Assembly (NCBI GenBank): GCA_037447605.1
Contig: CM074812.1
Coordinates: 2,923,931-2,944,417, forward strand
Length of the DNA: 20,487 nucleotides
Source: Zygnema circumcarinatum
Taxonomy: Eukaryota; Streptophyta; Zygnematophyceae; Zygnematales; Zygnemataceae
Reading direction: 5' to 3'
Positions 18,101-20,487 of the stretch are shown here, piece by piece. The translations under genes were made by a program, and so were the position numbers. Positions within the stretch are counted from its first letter, which is position 1. Every line of letters begins with the position of its first letter. Below the pieces are notes generated by a model. It did no database searches and was not told the origin of the DNA. It saw only the letters and a program-made list of their open reading frames with translations.

Positions 18101-20487
18101 GGGGGCAGAGAGAGAGAGGGAGAGAGAGAGAGAGATGGGGGTAGAGAGAGAGAGAGAGGGAGGACGAGAGAGAGGAAGGGGTGAGAGAGATATGGGAGAA
18201 AGATTCCCAAGATACTAGATTTTTTACTTCACTTCCATTTACCTTCGGACCTTTTCTTTACTGGTTCCCGCTTCTTCCTTTTCTCTCCGACGAGCTCTCC
18301 CCTCCGTCCCTCGCCCCTCTCTCCCCCTTCCCTCTCCCAATCTCTCCCTCGATCTTCCTCTACCCACTCTCTCCCCTCTCTCTCCCCACTCCCCCGTTCC
18401 TCCCCCAACACTATTCCTCACTACCCCCTACTCCACCCCTCCCACTCCTTCGTACCCTCTCTCTCTCCCCTCTCCCTCTTCCCTCTCCCTCCCTCCCTCC
18501 ATCCCACACCCCCCACTTCCCCTCTTCCCTCTCGCCTCCCGCTCCCTTCCCACCCTCCCTCCACTCTCCCTCCCAACCTCTCCCTCTCCTCTCTCACCCA
18601 ACCACCCCCTCTCCACCCCCCCCTTCACTTCTTCCCTCTCGCCTCCCACCCTCCCTCCACTCTCCCTCCGCTATCCTTCCCAACCCCTCCATCACCTCCT
18701 TTCTTTCCCACCCACTCTCCCTCCGCCCCCCCCTTCCTCCCTTCCCTCTCGCCTCCCACCCTCCCTCCACTCTCCCTCCCAACCTCTCCCTCCCCTCCCC
18801 TCCCCTCCTCTCTCTCCCACCCACTCTCCCACCGCCCCCCTCTTCCCCTCATCCCTCTCCCCTCCCATCCTCCCTTCACTCTCCCTCCCACCCTCCCTCC
18901 ACTCTCCCTCCCCTCCTCTCCCTCCCACCCATCCCCCCCCCCTCCTCTCTCCCCCTGCAGGTACGGTAGCGAGGCAGCTCTGAAGCTTGCTGTACGGGCG
19001 TTCCATGCGGAGGGCGTTTCCGTTCTGGGCGACGCTGTACTGAACCATCGATGCGCGCACGGACAGGACGAGCATGGAACATGGAACCGCTTTGGAGGGA
19101 GACTCGCGTGGGACAGCCGGGCCATAGTCTGCGATGATCCGCACTTTCGGGTCTCTCTCACTCTCTCTCCCTCCCGCCCTCGCTCTCTCTCACTTTTTCT
19201 CTTTCTCTCTCTCTCGTTCTCTCTCTCTTTCTCTTTCTCTCTCTCTCTCGCCCTCTCTGAGTTCCTCTCTCTCCATTCCCCTCTCTCGTACCATTTCTCT
19301 CTCTGTTTCTGTCTCTCTCAGCTCTCTTGCTTTCTCTCGCTCTGTGTGGTGTATCACTCTGTGTCTACCTCTATGTCGCTTTTCGGTTTTTTCCCCCCCT
19401 CTCTCTCTCACTCTATCTCCAGATCTAATTCGATTTCAATTCTAATTTTAAATCCAGATCTCTTCTGCTCTCCATCCCTCCCTCCCTCCCTCCCTCCCTC
19501 CCTCCCCCGCCCTCTCCGTTCCTATCTCCCTTCCTCTCCCTTCCCCTCCCTCTCCCTCCCTTTCTCCCTCCCCCGCCCTCTCCCTTCCTCTCGCTCCCGC
19601 CCTCTCCCTCCCCCGCCTTCCCCCTTCCTCTCTCCCTCCCTCCCTCTCCCTTCATCTCTCTCTCTCTCCCTCCCTCTCCCTCCCCCGCCCTCCCCCTTCC
19701 TCTCTCCCTCCCTCCCTCCCTCTCCCTCCATTTCTCTCCCTTCCTCTCCCTCCATCTCTCTCTCCTTCCCTCTCCCTCCCCCTCCCCCTCCCTCCCTCTC
19801 CCTTCATCTCTCACTCTCTCCCTCCCTCTCCCTCCCCCAGGGGCGAGGCAACCCCAGCACGGGAGAGAACTTCCACGCAGCTCCGAACATCGACCACTCG
19901 CAACCCTTTGTTCGGAGAGATATCGCCCAATGGCTCCGTTGGCTACGGTAAGAAATTTCATATTAAAAAAAAATCATTCAGTCATCATTCATATTATGGA
20001 TATTTACGAGAACTTAAAATCATAATCGGGAGTTATATGTCCCAAAAAAGGGTATGTTCGGAAACTACACACTAAAAATAAAGACAAGAACATAATATGT
20101 ATGTATGACATGAGGGGGAATGCGGGAATTCCCCAATTTCTCCTCCTCTTACTTCCTTTTCTCCTCCCCTATCCCCCACACCTTCCCCTCTCCCTCTCGG
20201 ACTCTCACTTCCCCCACTCCACTTCTCTCTCCCCCCTGTCTTTCCTTCCCCTCCCACCCACTCTCTCTCTCTATCTCCCTCCCCCAAACTCTCTCCCCTC
20301 CGTCCCAACCCCACTCCCTCCATCTCCCCCCCAACCCCCCCTTCGTCCCTCCCCTCCCATCAAACTCCCACACCCAACTCCACCCCCACACTACCCCCCC
20401 TCCCCTCCTCCTCCCTCCCACTCCCCCCTCTTCCTCCCACTCCCCCCTCTCTCCCACTCCCCCCGCTCTCCCACTCCCCTCCCTCCT
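11700..20487 (+). CDS. AMY3: Plastid-type alpha-amylase with two CBM45 domains (AMY3-like), multi-exon, 3' partial
   Basis: Splicing 12997-13121, 13510-13564, 13955-14074, 14868-15108, 16009-16379, 17279-18057, 18961-19150 and 19841-19947 gives one open frame. In order it encodes CBM45-1 (LLLHWGVLP, AWEAPP, MWPPGTI, ISFVLKDEETGKW, NGRDFVIELP), CBM45-2 (LLHWGVVAPG, KEWRLP, RPPNTI, KALQTPF, IRFVLKEE, GADFFVPF) and the first part of a GH13 barrel (FHGFNWESHKGGNWYE, GFTAVWMPP, ESVSPEGYMPRDLYNLNSRYG, GDAVLNHRCAHG, FGGRLAWDSRAI, GRGNPSTGENFHAAPNIDHS). This is the architecture of land-plant AMY3, which hydrolyses alpha-1,4 links of starch in chloroplasts. About 660 residues are seen without the tentative first exon; the part with the catalytic Asp and Glu lies beyond the window. 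All introns are GT-AG and in phase. The gene symbol is by homology only. Confidence 0.9.
11961..11966 (+). promoter_or_regulatory. RY core in the leader of the amylase gene
   Basis: CATGCA (in GCGCATGCAAAC) lies where the CT tract gives way to complex sequence in the first amylase exon. It is the core of the RY element. One hexamer alone is weak evidence. Confidence 0.25.
12370..12690. repeat. GA-rich intronic tract with a partial tandem duplication
   Basis: This is the amylase intron 12204-12996. The phrase GAGAGGGATTGAGAGAG occurs at about 12388 and 12497, and GATGGAGAGAGTGGGGTGAG at about 12459 and 12551, indicating a duplicated block of roughly 100 bp. The sense strand is purine here. 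Confidence 0.65.
12997..13121 (+). CDS. Amylase exon: first half of CBM45-1
   Basis: The acceptor is GAACTGCAG; a second AG 6 nt later (13003) would drop Val-Gln. The exon encodes APLTVTVWNFPNKFKVEI, then SRLLLHWGVLPQGPSH, and ends CACAG/GTGTTC in phase 2. LHWGV is the hallmark of CBM45 in AMY3 and glucan water dikinase. Confidence 0.85.
13122..13509. other. Amylase intron: TTTCAG-like repeats followed by a GA tract
   Basis: The first half carries recurring TTCCAGTTT/TTTCAGTTT phrases (about 13139-13225), which resemble multiple 3' splice sites. The second half (13280-13460) is GA-rich. No exon is recognised inside. Confidence 0.55.
13510..13564 (+). CDS. Amylase exon: CBM45-1, W-x-x-PP segment
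   Basis: This 55-nt exon has acceptor CAACTGCAG and donor TCGAAG/GTAAAG. It encodes SAWEAPPSGMWPPGTILSK, matching the CBM45 W-(D/E)-x-PP ... PPGS block. It is recognised by the domain and by phase on both sides. Confidence 0.87.
13615..13790. repeat. GA-rich intronic tract
   Basis: The amylase intron 13565-13954 starts with (GA)n from about 13622, followed by GAGGCAGAG variants. It ends in T-rich sequence leading to the GTTTGGGCAG acceptor. Confidence 0.7.
13955..14074 (+). CDS. Amylase exon: CBM45-1, third segment
   Basis: Acceptor GTTTGGGCAG and donor CTCAAG/GTGGAA bound 40 codons, DKAAQTLFSPLSVAGDGS to APHRISFVLK. This is the CBM45 A-x-(E/Q)-T-x-L ... FVLK block, phase 0 at both ends. 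Confidence 0.88.
14085..14580. repeat. CT-rich intronic tract including a 25-bp minisatellite
   Basis: This is the amylase intron 14075-14867. A 25-bp unit beginning CCACCCTCTCTTTTCCCCTC recurs at 14452, 14477, 14502, 14527 and, changed, 14552. The rest is CTCTCC DNA. Confidence 0.8.
14700..14855. repeat. Degenerate GTTAACCCTAAxCCAAAA repeat
   Basis: Variants of GTTAACC-TAA-CCAAAA recur about every 18 bp just before the acceptor at 14867. The unit contains CCCTAA, recalling a plant-type telomere repeat, but it is not a telomeric array. It lies inside the amylase intron. Confidence 0.7.
14868..15108 (+). CDS. Amylase exon: end of CBM45-1 and linker
   Basis: The acceptor is GCCTTCAG. The exon opens DEETGKWINNNGRDFVIELP, closing CBM45-1, then gives a hydrophilic Ser/Glu/Pro linker with a recurring GGATCC-containing phrase. 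It ends CTCTCAG/GTCTCT in phase 1, directly at a long CT tract. Confidence 0.86.
15109..16000. repeat. Uninterrupted CT-rich intron of the amylase gene
   Basis: Almost the whole 900-bp intron is pyrimidine on the sense strand, with CTCTCT, CCCTCC and TTCTCC phrases. No exon or conserved motif is seen. The long Leu-Ser/Pro-Ser open frames across it are artefacts of the repeat. Confidence 0.85.
16009..16379 (+). CDS. Amylase exon: linker and first half of CBM45-2
   Basis: After CTTCCAG the exon encodes a Ser-rich linker, then a charged strand region (RVKVRIERGEDRQRVKVKID), then KKVLLHWGVVAPGRNKKEWR, NRPPNTIVYKGKALQTPFL and a GTAAGG donor. Both CBM45 aromatic anchors (LHWGV and EWRLP) are present. 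Phase is 1 in and 0 out. Confidence 0.88.
16475..17265. repeat. Tandem repeat of about 185 bp in an amylase intron
   Basis: A CT-rich higher-order repeat is marked by CTCGTGCTCTTT(T)GGTCTCCC or a close variant at 16606, 16792, 16976 and 17159 (spacing 186, 184, 183 bp). A related half-unit, CTCGTGCTCTTTTGGTTCTC, lies between each pair. Units differ by only a few bases, so amplification is recent. Confidence 0.85.
17279..18057 (+). CDS. Amylase exon: end of CBM45-2, linker and start of GH13 barrel
   Basis: The acceptor is TTTTTGAAG, and the exon runs 259 codons to AACTCGAG/GTGAGA (phase 2). It closes CBM45-2 (IRFVLKEENSEIWYNDDGAD), passes through a Pro-Leu microsatellite run (about 17592-17660) and a Thr/Val/Glu-rich repeat (ETVTVTESVKEMVTETVTE), then begins GH13 with KEILFHGFNWESHKGGNWYE and ESVSPEGYMPRDLYNLNSR. 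Phe occupies the position of the redox Cys (Cys499) of Arabidopsis AMY3. Confidence 0.9.
18058..18960. repeat. Amylase intron: GA tract followed by long CT tract with repeated units
   Basis: GA-rich DNA fills 18060-18180. After about 100 bp of complex sequence, CT-rich DNA runs to the acceptor at 18960. The phrase CTCGCCTCCCACCCTCCCTC and variants recur at roughly 110-bp spacing between 18530 and 18780. No exon is seen. Confidence 0.75.
18961..19150 (+). CDS. Amylase exon: GH13 conserved region I
   Basis: Acceptor CCCCCTGCAG and donor TTTCGG/GTCTCT. The exon encodes YGSEAALKLAVRAFHAEG, VSVLGDAVLNHRCAHGQDEH, then WNRFGGRLAWDSRAIVCDDP. DAVLNHR is GH13 conserved region I in plant amylases, whose His and Asp help form the active site. 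The Cys after NHR is kept. Confidence 0.92.
19151..19838. repeat. CT-rich intron of the amylase gene
   Basis: The intron is (CT)n at first, then has a small complex patch at about 19340-19460, then (CCCT)n and CCCTCTCCCTCCCCCGCC repeats up to the CCCCCAG acceptor. No coding motif is present. Confidence 0.8.
19841..19947 (+). CDS. Amylase exon: GH13 segment GRGNPSTGENFHAAPNIDHS
   Basis: Acceptor CCTCCCCCAG and donor CTACG/GTAAGA (phase 2). The exon encodes GRGNPSTGENFHAAPNIDHS followed by QPFVRRDIAQWLRWL. It is almost identical in pattern to AMY3 (APNIDHS, FVR-D). The next exon, expected to carry the GWRLDF nucleophile region, is not in the window. Confidence 0.92.
19948..20487. other. Amylase intron continuing past the right edge
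   Basis: After the GTAAGA donor, about 190 bp are AT-rich. From about 20140 the sequence is CT-rich to the end. No acceptor followed by the expected next GH13 block (VGYDGWRLDF-like) is found, so the next exon is outside. Confidence 0.7.

Overview
The window is nuclear DNA of a eukaryote of the green lineage, most likely an alga. The evidence is two intron-rich genes with GT-AG introns whose reconstructed products are plant-type: a chloroplast AMY3-type alpha-amylase with tandem starch-binding domains, and a LAV-family (ABI3/FUS3/LEC2-like) B3 transcription factor. The species cannot be named from the sequence. Introns and flanks are dominated by very long CT/GA tracts. These produce many meaningless open frames rich in Leu-Ser, Pro-Ser or Arg-Glu.

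Layout. (1) Positions 1 to about 7045, minus strand: a B3-domain gene that runs off the left edge. Two large 5' exons (5796-3697 and 3584-2935) encode a long, mostly disordered N-terminus. Five short exons (2572-2498, 2089-1992, 1623-1580, 1449-1376 and about 1023-1004) then join in phase into one complete B3 DNA-binding domain. A further open exon fills 371-1. A first exon at 7045-6982 is tentative. (2) About 7830-11030: a non-repetitive, AT-richer intergenic region between the divergent genes. It is dense in CACGTG/GACGTGGC (G-box/ABRE-like) motifs, CCAAT boxes, one perfect RY element (CATGCATG) and several short tandem repeats. (3) About 11700 to 20487, plus strand: the alpha-amylase gene, running off the right edge. 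Exons at 12997-13121, 13510-13564, 13955-14074 and the start of 14868-15108 make the first CBM45. Exons 16009-16379 and 17279-18057 make the second CBM45. The end of 17279-18057 with 18961-19150 and 19841-19947 makes the start of the GH13 barrel. The catalytic Asp and Glu lie beyond the window.

The genes are head to head. The factor is a B3 protein of the type that in land plants binds RY elements (CATGCA) and works with bZIP proteins on ABRE/G-box sites and with NF-Y on CCAAT. All three motif classes occur in the shared intergenic region. An intron of the B3 gene itself holds 11 CATGCA motifs in about 220 bp. A testable idea is an ancestral ABI3-like module that regulates itself and a starch-degrading enzyme next door. 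The gene structures are well supported by domain reconstruction. The regulatory link is inference.
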